Source: an uncultured Desulfobulbaceae bacterium (GTDB lineage Bacteria > Desulfobacterota > Desulfobulbia > Desulfobulbales > Desulfocapsaceae). Taken from it: DNA of 64,000 bases. The notes beneath the pieces are model-generated. The model saw only the letters and a list, made by a program, of their open reading frames with translations, made no database searches and had not been told where the DNA came from. Position 1 is the stretch's first letter. Every line of letters starts with the position of its first letter. Positions 9,439-17,091 of this stretch are shown piece after piece. The stretch lies in assembly GCA_903887485.1 (NCBI GenBank), contig CAISPV010000006.1, forward strand, positions 1-64,000, written 5' to 3'. A program made the translations under genes and the position numbers.

Positions 9439-10389
9439 TTAAAACTGGAAGCGCAAGCCTACGCCCAGACGAGTCGCCTGGCTGGCAAGCAGGTCATCAG
9501 CTTCGCAACGTCCTTCGACAAAGAGTGAGGTCTTCATTGTGCCCGGTTTCTCATAGATGAGATATCCCATATTGACAATCAAATCAGCCTTACCATCATT
9601 TCCGGACCAGAACCCGACCCCGGCACCAACGAACAACTTCTCCGTCAAATAGTAATTCAACAGGGCATCAGCCGTGAAGGCGCTGCCGCCATCATACCCA
9701 CCAACACGGGCAAAACCACCGACAAGGCCCATTGCGGAGAGATTTTCAGTCAAGAAAAGCTCGTAACCAACGCGGGCAAAGACATAGCTGGCTGGATCAA
9801 ACTGCTGAGCAAAACCGATATCGGCCACTGGCCCACCCTTATGTTGAGCCACTGTTACTGTTTGGGCAATTTCGGCAGGTTTTGATTGGGTGCCCTTATT
9901 TTCAATCACCACAGGGACGACAGGTTCGGGAATCCTGCTGATATTCCTTAAACTCAAATTGCCGCAGATAGCGGGAACAATAAACTCGTAGCGCTGTCCA
10001 TTTTTGTCTATGGAGAAACTGTAGGCATTAAAGGACGCTTTTCCACCCCAAGTAACGTCCTTGATTACGGATACCGGGCTGGTACTCTTTTTTCGGAAAA
10101 GCATCCAGCTAAATTGCTCCCCTGGGGCAACTTTGATGAATTCAATTTTTGCCGTCGGAAATTGGGCCATAAAATCTGGAAACAGCTCTGAATAGCCTGA
10201 TTTGTCAAATCCTGTCTGGATATCGGTGCTCTTTTTTTTGACCATGGTCCGAAGGTCTGCCTCAGAGGTCATGGCCGGACGATAGAAGGGATGATCCCCC
10301 AGGCGTTTAAGCGTTACGGCGGCAAAGGCCGGGGACGCGCACGTCATAACCAGGCATACACCTATTAGCAATAACAATTTATTCTTCAT
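9439..10389 (-). CDS. Outer-membrane beta-barrel protein of unknown function
   Basis: A 316-aa exported protein. The signal peptide ends at ASPAFA (about residue 23). The middle (30-150) holds no recognised domain. Residues 190-316 show alternating strand-like segments (YVFARVGYELFLT, KLFVGAGVGFW) and end in LGVGLRFQF, the terminal-Phe pattern of barrels inserted by the BAM complex. A good ribosome site (AAGGAG) precedes the ATG. It is the downstream neighbour of the BON-DUF1207 gene, with a 132-base gap. The function is unknown; it could be an 8-strand OmpA-like or OmpW-like barrel. Confidence 0.75.
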   Translation of the reverse strand: MKNKLLLLIGVCLVMTCASPAFAAVTLKRLGDHPFYRPAMTSEADLRTMVKKKSTDIQTGFDKSGYSELFPDFMAQFPTAKIEFIKVAPGEQFSWMLFRKKSTSPVSVIKDVTWGGKASFNAYSFSIDKNGQRYEFIVPAICGNLSLRNISRIPEPVVPVVIENKGTQSKPAEIAQTVTVAQHKGGPVADIGFAQQFDPASYVFARVGYELFLTENLSAMGLVGGFARVGGYDGGSAFTADALLNYYLTEKLFVGAGVGFWSGNDGKADLIVNMGYLIYEKPGTMKTSLFVEGRCEADDLLASQATRLGVGLRFQF

Positions 10390-10521
10390 TTTCTCTTACT
10401 CCTTTTGTTCCATTTCGTGCATCTTTTCCATTCTCCCCTGATGGGGCCATCGGCATCATTTTCTTCACACATTCTCAGGCTTGAGCCGTTGTTCAGTCTC
10501 GATTTTCTGCGAAAAATTTCA

Positions 10522-11640
10522 TTAGAATCCCAGAGACACCCCCAAGCCATAATATTCCACCTTATTGTTGTAAAACTGACCGTGCGGATCAAAACCTTTG
10601 TACCATTCGGCCATGAGGCGCAGACGACGCTGCCCTGGATTGGGATGACCAAACTCGAGACCGGCCTTGACGCTGCAATCGTTGGCCCATTCATGCTCCT
10701 CCAGATTCTTTATGTCCACCCCGGCAATTGGCCTCCCGTTCCATATAAGCGGGGTGTTGCCGCGATATTCGATCCCCCAGTGGGCGCTCAGCGGCTTGAG
10801 ATCACTCGGTTCCTTGTGGATAAGGTACTCACCGCCACCGTACACGCGGAATTCATGCCATTCGTAGGAATAGATGAGTTCAGTGGCTTCGTAACTGAGG
10901 TTGATTCGATCCGGAGGATTGGCGCCGAGTAGTAATTCATCCCCCAGGTGTGAGCTCTGATGATAAAGGCGGAAGCGGAGCGAATTGTCGCCATATCGAT
11001 AGGTGGCGGGAATGCCGATGGTGTAATCGGCGTTGATGAGGTCGGAGGAATTGTCCATGTTGAATTGGGCGAACAGGGCGCCTTCCACGCTCAGTTGCAG
11101 GCCATCCCCTTCACGACTGCCGAAGAACCGGTACAGGCCGAATGTCTCACCGAAACCGACTGCTGCCAGGGTGTAGTCTTCTCCCAAAGATCGGAAGTTG
11201 ACGAGACTGACAAAGAACCGTGACTGTTTCGGGTCGGCAATGAGTGATCGGAACAGATCACCTGTGGGAAACACCTTTGCTTGATTGGTTACTCCCATAA
11301 AACTGCTTACCGCTTCCGGCTTACCGGCATCTGCCGGCTTCACAATGATCGTTAGCTCCTGTACCCCGTCGATAGCGCGTAGCTGTTTTTCGGCCGCCTC
11401 CCGTCGCATCTGGTCCTCTTGAAACAAGGTAATCGTGGCATCCCCATTGACTATCTTCAGAATAAAGCTGTCTCTCTTCCAGTGCATGTCCCGTTCAAGG
11501 ATGGAGGCAATATAACCGGTCAGAAACTCATCGCTGACTCTGTCGGCGGCTATCGCCGGGAGAGATGTGAAAAAGAGCAGGAGACAGAGAGAGGTGGCAC
11601 GCATCGGGATGATCATTGTATCTTTCATTTTGAGATCCAT
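10522..11640 (-). CDS. BON domain-DUF1207 envelope protein
   Basis: A 372-aa exported protein. There are several in-frame Met codons; MRATSLCLLLFFTSLPAIAA marks the signal peptide, so the true start may lie 4 to 12 codons inside the annotated one. Residues about 38-100 look like a BON domain (SFILKIVNGDATITLF, AIDGVQELTIIV). The rest matches DUF1207: FPTGDLFRSLIADPKQSRFF, then barrel-like repeats ending in YYGLGVSLGF. DUF1207 proteins are predicted outer-membrane or periplasmic proteins without an assigned role. The terminal Phe suggests outer-membrane insertion. It lies beside a second barrel gene, and a MITE-like element sits just upstream. Confidence 0.8.
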   Translation of the reverse strand: MDLKMKDTMIIPMRATSLCLLLFFTSLPAIAADRVSDEFLTGYIASILERDMHWKRDSFILKIVNGDATITLFQEDQMRREAAEKQLRAIDGVQELTIIVKPADAGKPEAVSSFMGVTNQAKVFPTGDLFRSLIADPKQSRFFVSLVNFRSLGEDYTLAAVGFGETFGLYRFFGSREGDGLQLSVEGALFAQFNMDNSSDLINADYTIGIPATYRYGDNSLRFRLYHQSSHLGDELLLGANPPDRINLSYEATELIYSYEWHEFRVYGGGEYLIHKEPSDLKPLSAHWGIEYRGNTPLIWNGRPIAGVDIKNLEEHEWANDCSVKAGLEFGHPNPGQRRLRLMAEWYKGFDPHGQFYNNKVEYYGLGVSLGF

Positions 11641-11677
11641 GGTCGGAGAAGTTGATGGAGTTTACGTTCAGAGCCTC

Positions 11678-11859
11678 AGAGCTTGTCCGTAAATAAATCT
11701 TTGGTGCTCGCATCCGGCTTTTGGCCGTCTTTGACTGCTCCTCAATCGTAAAATCCTCGCCGTAGCCCTGCTACGCCTGCGGTTTCACTCAATCGTCGCA
11801 GCCAAATTCGTCTCAAAATCCGGCGCAATCCCTGAAAAGCTTATTTACGGACAAGCTCT
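11678..11859. mobile_element. MITE-like element with 19-bp perfect terminal inverted repeats
   Basis: 182 bases bounded by agagcttgtccgtaaataa (11678-11696) and its exact inverse (11841-11859). No coding frame is present. The interior has a GC-rich core (gtagccctgctacgcctgcgg). The right end overlaps the stop codon of the AAA ATPase gene on the minus strand. No clear target-site duplication was seen. The mobilising transposase is not in the window. Confidence 0.7.
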
Positions 11860-12941
11860 TAGACTCGTGAATAGTTGACGCTGTCCTTTTCAAACTCTTC
11901 AATTACTTCATCGCTCAAAGACGGAAGTACTTTCGGTGTGATGTCAATGAACGTCTCGGCGGTTACCAGGTAGTCTTTTTGTGTGGCAAGTTCCTGCTCA
12001 AATGCAAAATGGGCGACCTGCTGGAAAAGATACTGTATATCTGCAGGAGTGAACCCCGATGTCATTTCGACAAGGCGATCCAGATCGATCTGTCCGGTGT
12101 TGAGCGTGGAAAGATAATGCTCGAGAATAGTTGTCCTCCCCTCCCTGTCCAATCCCCCAACCGGAATGATGCAGTCAAACCTTCCTGGACGGAGCATTGC
12201 CGCATCCAGGTCGCGGATGTAATTGGTGGCACATACCAGCAGTATCTTGTTCTGCTGTTCCTTGAACAAAGGGATTTGTTTGAGAAACTCGTTGGTAATG
12301 GATTTATCAATCCGGTCAGCCATGTCACGACTGCCGGCGATCTCTTCAAATTCATCGATAAAGAGGACCACTTCGTCAAGATTTCTGACCTTCTCCATTA
12401 CTTCCCGCAAGTTGGCGCCTATCTTCTCTACCCCATCCGCCATAAGCATGCTGGGTACGATTTCTATGTACCGCCAGGCCAGGATTCCGGCTATTGCCTT
12501 TACAAAATAGGTCTTTCCTGTACCGGGAGGTCCGAAGAAAATGATTGCCTTGGGAGGAACAACCCCGTGTTTCAGCGAAAGGCTTTCCTCCATAAGGGGA
12601 AGGATGATTCGGCGTTGGACCAACTGCTTGGGAGGTTGGGAATCGGATATGGTATCCCACATTTCTCTGCTGATGATCTGGGCTCCCATCTCACTGAGAA
12701 TATTTTTCTGTTGATAGGTGAGGTATTCATCAGGGGCCTGCTCCATGTTCTCCAGAAAATCGATGCAGGCAGTTCGCAATCCCACATCGCGTCCAAGCTT
12801 TTCCGAAAGAAGCCATTTATGCTTCAGTATATTGGACCAGAGGTCAACGGCGATATCCGGTTCAAATTCCACCCCGCTGAGTTCCAGGATTGTCTTTGTG
12901 CACTCTTCCGGCGATAAGAGTTCCAGTGGATTATCGTTCAT
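11859..12941 (-). CDS. AAA-family ATPase (classical clade)
   Basis: A 360-aa ATPase. Residues 1-110 form a helical N-terminal domain of no known family. The AAA core follows: Walker A FFGPPGTGKTYF near residue 140, Walker B VVLFIDEFEE near 195, sensor 1 LLVCATNY, arginine finger region AAMLRPGRFDCIIP, and a C-terminal lid (SGFTPADIQYLFQQVA). These are features of FtsH/Cdc48-like AAA proteins, but there is no protease or membrane segment, so it is more like a remodelling ATPase. The end NYSRV overlaps the MITE-like element, so the last residues may be altered relative to relatives. Its substrate is unknown. Confidence 0.85.
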   Translation of the reverse strand: MNDNPLELLSPEECTKTILELSGVEFEPDIAVDLWSNILKHKWLLSEKLGRDVGLRTACIDFLENMEQAPDEYLTYQQKNILSEMGAQIISREMWDTISDSQPPKQLVQRRIILPLMEESLSLKHGVVPPKAIIFFGPPGTGKTYFVKAIAGILAWRYIEIVPSMLMADGVEKIGANLREVMEKVRNLDEVVLFIDEFEEIAGSRDMADRIDKSITNEFLKQIPLFKEQQNKILLVCATNYIRDLDAAMLRPGRFDCIIPVGGLDREGRTTILEHYLSTLNTGQIDLDRLVEMTSGFTPADIQYLFQQVAHFAFEQELATQKDYLVTAETFIDITPKVLPSLSDEVIEEFEKDSVNYSRV

Positions 12942-12970
12942 AAGATACCTTTAATACGCTGATACAGTAA

Positions 12971-13090
12971 CTACAGGAGAGTTTTCCCTTGCGGTTGTTT
13001 GGCGAGCTTGTTCTTTTCTTGCTGTTTTTGTTTTTTGCTGTTTTGCTTCTGGCTCTTATCTTTGTCTTTTTTGCCACCCTTGTCTCCCAT
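12971..13090 (-). CDS. Small lysine/glutamine-rich protein
   Basis: A 39-residue protein beginning MGDKGGKKDKDKSQKQ and ending QPQGKTLL. GGAGGA lies just before the ATG. It is very basic and low in complexity, with no hydrophobic segment. Similar short Lys-rich proteins occur in delta-proteobacteria, often near stress genes, but no role is established. It lies between the AAA ATPase and the coiled-coil genes on the same strand. Confidence 0.6.
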   Translation of the reverse strand: MGDKGGKKDKDKSQKQNSKKQKQQEKNKLAKQPQGKTLL

Positions 13091-13198
13091 GGTCTTCCTC
13101 CATTCTCAATGGTTGCTGTTAGATTTAAAGCAAAAGGTCTCTGCTCTTAAGTCAAAGTCCTTGCGAGCGTTGGTTCAAAATACCCACATTAGGTGTGG

Positions 13199-13489
13199 TC
13201 ATTTTTTAAAGTTAGTGACAATATCCTGAACCGCAGATTGCAGGGTGCCCCAGGTGTTTTCCACCCCGTCCTTGAGTTGCTCCCAGGCGTCTTCGCTGGC
13301 ATTGCCCAGCTCTTTCAATTTGGCCTTCATAGCGTCAACCCTCTGTTCAAGATCGTCAACCTGCTTGGCATGTTGAATACGAGCATCGGCTGTAAGGCTC
13401 TTTGCTCTGGCCTTGAACTCGGCTAATTTGGCCTGTACCAGTTCCAGTTCGGCTTCTATCTTCTGTGTATAGGCATCTTTTGTGTTCAT
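13199..13489 (-). CDS. Small coiled-coil protein
   Basis: A 96-aa, almost entirely helical protein with heptad-like spacing (AELELVQAKLAEFKARAKSL, DDLEQRVDAMKAKLKELG). No signal peptide. The C-terminus (DGVENTWGTLQSAVQDIVTN) is amphipathic. It resembles small coiled-coil proteins found in stress clusters. A shorter paralogue lies 58 bases upstream. Confidence 0.7.
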   Translation of the reverse strand: MNTKDAYTQKIEAELELVQAKLAEFKARAKSLTADARIQHAKQVDDLEQRVDAMKAKLKELGNASEDAWEQLKDGVENTWGTLQSAVQDIVTNFKK

Positions 13490-13547
13490 ATAATATTAGT
13501 CCTTTCTTGATGGATTGAGGTTCGTCGGGCTTTCTTGAAAATTCTGA

Positions 13548-13778
13548 CTAGAAACAGTAACGCAGTAGATCCCAAACATCTTTGTCGGCCTCGCCTCGCT
13601 CTTTCAGTTGGGTCCTCGTGGTGTTTACTTTCTGATTAAGATTGTTGATATGCATGGCATATTTGATACGAGCATCGGCTGTAAGGCTCTTTTCCGGGGC
13701 CTCGAACTCGGCTAATTGGGCCTGTACCTGTTTCAATTCCGCCTCTATCTTTTGTCTGTAGACCTCTTTGCTGTTCAT
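13548..13778 (-). CDS. Small coiled-coil protein, shortened paralogue
   Basis: A 76-aa protein closely related to the gene at 13199: both begin with MN-K--Y-QKIEAEL and share KSLTADARI. This copy ends at DVWDLLRYCF and so lacks the amphipathic tail of its neighbour, as if truncated. It probably arose by tandem duplication. A ribosome site (GGAAAAA) is weak but present. Confidence 0.6.
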   Translation of the reverse strand: MNSKEVYRQKIEAELKQVQAQLAEFEAPEKSLTADARIKYAMHINNLNQKVNTTRTQLKERGEADKDVWDLLRYCF

Positions 13779-14014
13779 AATGTTTTTCCTTTATTCATGT
13801 TAACGGATGGAAAATTTTTCTGATTTTTAGGCAAGTCGGGTGAAAAACAAACATCACTATGGTTCCAGTCGTCTGTCAGCCTGCATAGAGTTGTATTCCC
13901 AAATTCAGGTCATCTATGCAGGGCAGTATGCGCTAAGGAGTGATTGTCGTATGGGATTATTCTAAAAGTGCTCTGTCCACTGTCCTGCTTGTGTGGAACC
14001 GCTCAAGCGGCCAC

Positions 14015-14161
14015 TTACAGGCGTCGACCTTGAATGACACGAACCAGAATCATCACAATGGCGACGATCAAGAGGATATGGATAAATCCGCCCATGGTGT
14101 AGGAAGAGACAAAACCCAGAATCCAAAGGATAACCAAGACAACTGCAATTGTTTCGAGCAT
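14015..14161 (-). CDS. Lmo0937-family small membrane protein
   Basis: A 48-aa protein starting MLETIAVVLVILWILGFVSS, followed by a second hydrophobic segment (FIHILLIVAIVMILVRVI) and a basic end. This is the two-helix hairpin of the Lmo0937/DUF5670 family, usually found with stress genes. GGAG precedes the ATG. It is a neighbour of the BON lipoprotein and coiled-coil genes on the same strand. Confidence 0.8.
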   Translation of the reverse strand: MLETIAVVLVILWILGFVSSYTMGGFIHILLIVAIVMILVRVIQGRRL

Positions 14162-14343
14162 TTTTTCTCCTTTTGCCATAGCTTGGCGAATCGAAAATCT
14201 GGCGCCCGCTGTTTGGAACGCCAGCCTTCAGCCTTCAAGGTGCAATCAGGTATATGGTCAGGCCCAAATCTCCCTCGTAACAATTCTTTTCAACGGGCGG
14301 AGATTGTAATCGCCCCGGACTGGATGTCTGGGGCGATGCACTG

Positions 14344-14655
14344 TCACTTAAGTCGCATGTCATTTTTGACTGATGTTACCCCATTGACAGTCCGTGCGAC
14401 TTCTATCGCTTTGTTGATGTCGGCCTTAGAACTGACGAAACCGCTCAGTTGCACGACCCCCTTGAAGGTTTCAACATTGATCTCGCTTGATTTCAGGGAG
14501 GGGGTATCGAGTATTGCGGTCTTGACCTTTGTGGTGATAACAGTGTCATCGACATATTCTCCGGTTCCTTCGTGCTTAGATGTTGAGGCGCATCCCACGA
14601 AAAAGGTCAACAGGATGATTAAGGAAAAAGCGGAAAAAAACTTTGAATGTTTCAT
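14344..14655 (-). CDS. BON-domain lipoprotein (OsmY-like)
   Basis: A 103-aa lipoprotein. The lipobox is LLTFFVGC, with Cys near residue 22. One BON domain follows (DDTVITTKVKTAILD, VVQLSGFVSSKADINKAIEV, VNGVTSVKNDM). BON proteins such as OsmY/DolP bind phospholipid or stabilise the envelope under stress. The ATG at 14655 is preceded by GGAGG; a longer upstream frame has no such site. A short inverted repeat upstream (14727-14742) may be its operator. It is probably the first gene of a small stress-response group reading leftwards. Confidence 0.85.
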   Translation of the reverse strand: MKHSKFFSAFSLIILLTFFVGCASTSKHEGTGEYVDDTVITTKVKTAILDTPSLKSSEINVETFKGVVQLSGFVSSKADINKAIEVARTVNGVTSVKNDMRLK

Positions 14656-14726
14656 GGTTAAATCCTCCAGATAAAAAAATAAACTCAATACCCCTGGATG
14701 CTGAAAATGCCAGGGATTCCTGTGAT

Positions 14727-14742
14727 GTGACATCCTTGTCAC
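14727..14742. promoter_or_regulatory. Short inverted repeat upstream of BON lipoprotein
   Basis: gtgac-atcctt-gtcac, a 5-bp arm palindrome about 70 bases upstream of the lipoprotein start. Plausible transcription factor site; no factor can be named. Confidence 0.3.
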
Positions 14743-15079
14743 GTTGTCAATTCCCTCATGATCTTAAAAAAATAGCGGCAATGAGATGTTAAACGAGAAG
14801 TGTAATGTCATTCTTCACTGCTTTTAATTAAAGCAATGTTTGTGCCAAGCTTCTAGCGTGCAGTGTTAAATCACCTATCGTCCTTATTTTTAAGAATAAT
14901 TAGACAAGAAAGCATCTACCTGACGGTCTTTAACGCCATGTAAAAAAGGTCATATTTAGCCTGTGGTCATATGCAACCATCTTCCGGCTTTTCTGGTGTT
15001 ATGGGTTGCAAATGGTGTGTGATATGCGGCCATGCACCAAGTGTCAATCGGCGTCCAAATTTGACCCCCCGTTGGTAAA
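14743..15079. other. Intergenic, no gene recognised
   Basis: AT-rich DNA with short imperfect repeats. The tract gtgtcaatcggcgtccaaat followed by ttgacccccc (around 15038-15070) resembles end sequences of IS21-type elements, but no second end or transposase is present. Confidence 0.3.
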
Positions 15080-15289
15080 AAATATTCATCGTCAGTTGCC
15101 TTTTGCTCCGGACTTCGTTGTGGTGAGCAGATTTCTCTTCGAGTTAATGACCTTGAATGAGGATGGTAAAAGCGGTGGAGGACAAGACTAAAAATCAGCA
15201 CAGTAGGCGTGTGATTAACCTCTTGCCGGTCATGAGGGAGATTCTTGAGGAGCAGTTCAAAATATGTACGCAACTAATGTCCAGGAGGC
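15080..15289 (+). pseudogene. Decayed tyrosine recombinase (phage-type integrase)
   Basis: One frame reads VAFCSGLRCGEQISLRVNDL (about 15095-15154), the catalytic Arg block of tyrosine recombinases (family form TGLRRGELLALRW), and then meets a stop. Shortly after, another frame reads KTKNQHSRRVINLLPVMREI (to the stop at about 15289), matching the following family block (KT.SSRR.IPLLP). The remaining catalytic His/Arg/Tyr blocks were not found. It is therefore a non-functional remnant. 15290-15560 holds only a doubtful 75-codon frame. The remnant marks past integration next to the defence genes. Confidence 0.6.
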
Positions 15290-15589
15290 GATGAAAACAC
15301 CATGCGAGAATCAGAATGATTTTAGAGCAAGAGCAGGCACAATTTGTAAAGGCCGTGAAGCTGTCTTGGGTAAATCACCTGATACCGCTATTCAGGTCAA
15401 TACTGGCGGGAGTGTAATTGATGTCATTAGACAGCACGGGCGGCTCATTGATAGCGGCTTAATGGAGATGATCAAACCGAGTTACAAATGATCTACTCGA
15501 TACCTGGCGTGGAACAGGCGACACCTTACGCATTAACTGGCATAAATGCATATGATGCTCCCCTTTTTTCCTTATTGACAAATACCAGA

Positions 15590-15629
15590 CTGTTGTTTAG
15601 ACTTTTGTTTAAACAACAGCTTGTATAAT
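15590..15629 (+). promoter_or_regulatory. Operator hairpin and -10 box of the mazEF-type operon
   Basis: Inverted repeat ctgttgttta (15590-15599) / taaacaacag (15610-15619), followed at once by TATAAT (15624-15629), about 40 bases before the antitoxin start. The position suits autoregulation by the AbrB-fold antitoxin. Confidence 0.5.
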
Positions 15630-15666
15630 GTACAGAAAAACTCTGCAAACTAGACAGGAGATTGGC

Positions 15667-15924
15667 ATGACAACAGAAGCTGTCCTCGATATTAAACAGT
15701 GGGGAAACAACTTGGGCGTTCGTCTGCCGGTGGCAGTTTCCCGTGCCGCCCACTTGCATGTTGACCAGCGCGTGCGAATTACCGTAGAAAATGGTGCGGT
15801 TGTGATTCGACCGGCAGAAGAACCGGCGCTCACCCTGGAACAACGACTGGCCCTATTCGACCCGGAAAAACATGGCGGTGAGGCTATGCGTCAAAGCCAT
15901 GTTTTAGGGGCCGAACAATGGTAA
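15667..15924 (+). CDS. MazE/AbrB-type antitoxin
   Basis: An 85-aa antitoxin. The N-terminal swapped-hairpin AbrB fold is seen as DIKQWGNNLGVRLPVAVSRA and VRITVENGAVVIRP. The acidic C-terminal tail (LTLEQRLALFDPEKHGGEA) should wrap the toxin. The start at 15667 is chosen because AGGAG lies seven bases upstream; a longer open frame begins at 15628. It overlaps the toxin gene by seven bases. Confidence 0.88.
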   Translation: MTTEAVLDIKQWGNNLGVRLPVAVSRAAHLHVDQRVRITVENGAVVIRPAEEPALTLEQRLALFDPEKHGGEAMRQSHVLGAEQW

Positions 15925-16307
15925 CATCAACGAAACGCAACCCCTCCGATTCCTGGATACCGGATCGGCAGGACATTATCTGGATTGATTGTAACCCGCA
16001 AGCAGGGCAAGAGATGCGGGATATCCATCCTTTTCTTGTGCTTTCTCCTCGTAATTTCAATGACAAAACATCTCTGGTTATAGGTTTGCCCATGACCACG
16101 GCGGATTATAATGCCAGCAATCCCTTTGCCGTAGCTATTGGACAGGTTAAGTCGAAAGCGGGGGAAATAAGCTATGTTCTTTGTCATCAGCCGAAATCTT
16201 TTGACTGGCGGGCTCGTAACGCAAAACCACACGCCCTGAAAAAATGCCACGATGACTATTTTAGCAGTATATGTAAGTGTTTGAATCAGATCATTGAGTT
16301 AAAGTGA
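15918..16307 (+). CDS. MazF/PemK-type endoribonuclease toxin
   Basis: A 129-aa toxin of the PemK/MazF family, which cut mRNA at short sites. The sequence has DIIWIDCNPQAGQEMRDIHP (the conserved G-E-.-R.-HP turn), FLVLSPRNFN and TSLVIGLPMTT. The overlap with the antitoxin shows translational coupling. A short open frame of about 31 codons after the stop (16302-16399, ending VEGIKKQLGLK) looks coding but is not recognised and may be a remnant. Confidence 0.88.
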   Translation: MVTSTKRNPSDSWIPDRQDIIWIDCNPQAGQEMRDIHPFLVLSPRNFNDKTSLVIGLPMTTADYNASNPFAVAIGQVKSKAGEISYVLCHQPKSFDWRARNAKPHALKKCHDDYFSSICKCLNQIIELK

Positions 16308-16409
16308 GAACTGAGTTTGGTGCTACCCTGTTTCTACAGAACAATCCTGTCTCCTTCCCTCCAGTGGAAGGCATCAAGAAACAACTTGGATTAAAATAAG
16401 GAGCACGCC

Positions 16410-16832
16410 ATGTTTATCTATCCTGTTACCCTGACCCCTGATGAAAGAGACGGTGGTTTCACAGTGACCTTTGTCGATATTCCAGAGGCCATCACCCAGG
16501 ACGATACCGAGGCCGAGGCCCTGGCTGCCGCCAAGGATGCGCTGGAGTCTGCTCTTGATTTTTACTTTGAAGATAAGCGCACTGTGCCCGCGCCCTCCCA
16601 GGCCAAACGTGGCCAGCCTGTTGTCGAGCTTCCGGCCAGTTTATCCGCCAAGGTGCTGTTGCTCAATGAGATGATCATCCAGAGTGTGCGACCTGCCGAG
16701 CTTGCCCGCCGCCTCAACACCACGCCGCAAGAGGTGAACCGGCTGACCAATGTCCGCCACACCACCCGTATTGACGGCATTGCCGCTGCCCTGCAGGCCA
16801 TGGGGAAGCATCTGGATATGCGGGTGATTTGA
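16410..16832 (+). CDS. HicB-family antitoxin without HicA
   Basis: A 140-aa protein. Residues 1-60 form the HicB RNase H-like fold (FTVTFVDIPEAITQDDTEAE). The C-terminal part is a helix-turn-helix (RPAELARRLNTTPQEVNRLT), which binds the operator. AAGGAG precedes the ATG. No hicA toxin gene is seen on either side, which is unusual because the pair is normally adjacent. It may be an orphan regulator or antitoxin. Confidence 0.8.
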   Translation: MFIYPVTLTPDERDGGFTVTFVDIPEAITQDDTEAEALAAAKDALESALDFYFEDKRTVPAPSQAKRGQPVVELPASLSAKVLLLNEMIIQSVRPAELARRLNTTPQEVNRLTNVRHTTRIDGIAAALQAMGKHLDMRVI

Positions 16833-16898
16833 GATGTAGTAACTCAGGTCGGATCTGACAATCAGGACGGTTGACAGAGCTGCGGTTGATAACCGGTG

Positions 16899-16946
16899 GA
16901 CACCTTTTCAAGGTGTCGGTGGCAAAAGGTTACGTTTTTAACCTTT
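16899..16946. other. Two adjacent hairpins between hicB and the modification gene
   Basis: gacacctt-ttc-aaggtgtc (16899-16917) and aaaggtta-cgtttt-taaccttt (16925-16946). They could terminate hicB transcription weakly or act as operators for the restriction operon. The rest of 16833-17091 holds no gene. Confidence 0.35.
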
Positions 16947-17091
16947 GAGGATATTGTCTCATTCTTGATGTCGGCTATAGCGTATCAGAAGAGGATGGAG
17001 TATCTTTTTTCAATATTTTATGAACGGCAATTTTATAAAACGACTGGTGACCTGTAAACTTTAGTCCTGATTATTCTTCCAGAGATATCCC

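Noticed and set aside
12999..13229. Hydrophobic plus-strand frame rich in Phe, Leu and Cys
   Set aside because: Antisense of the Lys/Gln-rich 39-residue gene; the latter has a ribosome site and known look-alikes.
15038..15070. IS21-like end sequence (ttgacccccc)
   Set aside because: Only one short resemblance; no second end, no istA/istB and no target duplication.
15264..15491. 75-codon plus-strand frame after the integrase remnant
   Set aside because: No ribosome site or family; it overlaps a remnant frame and is probably part of the decayed region.
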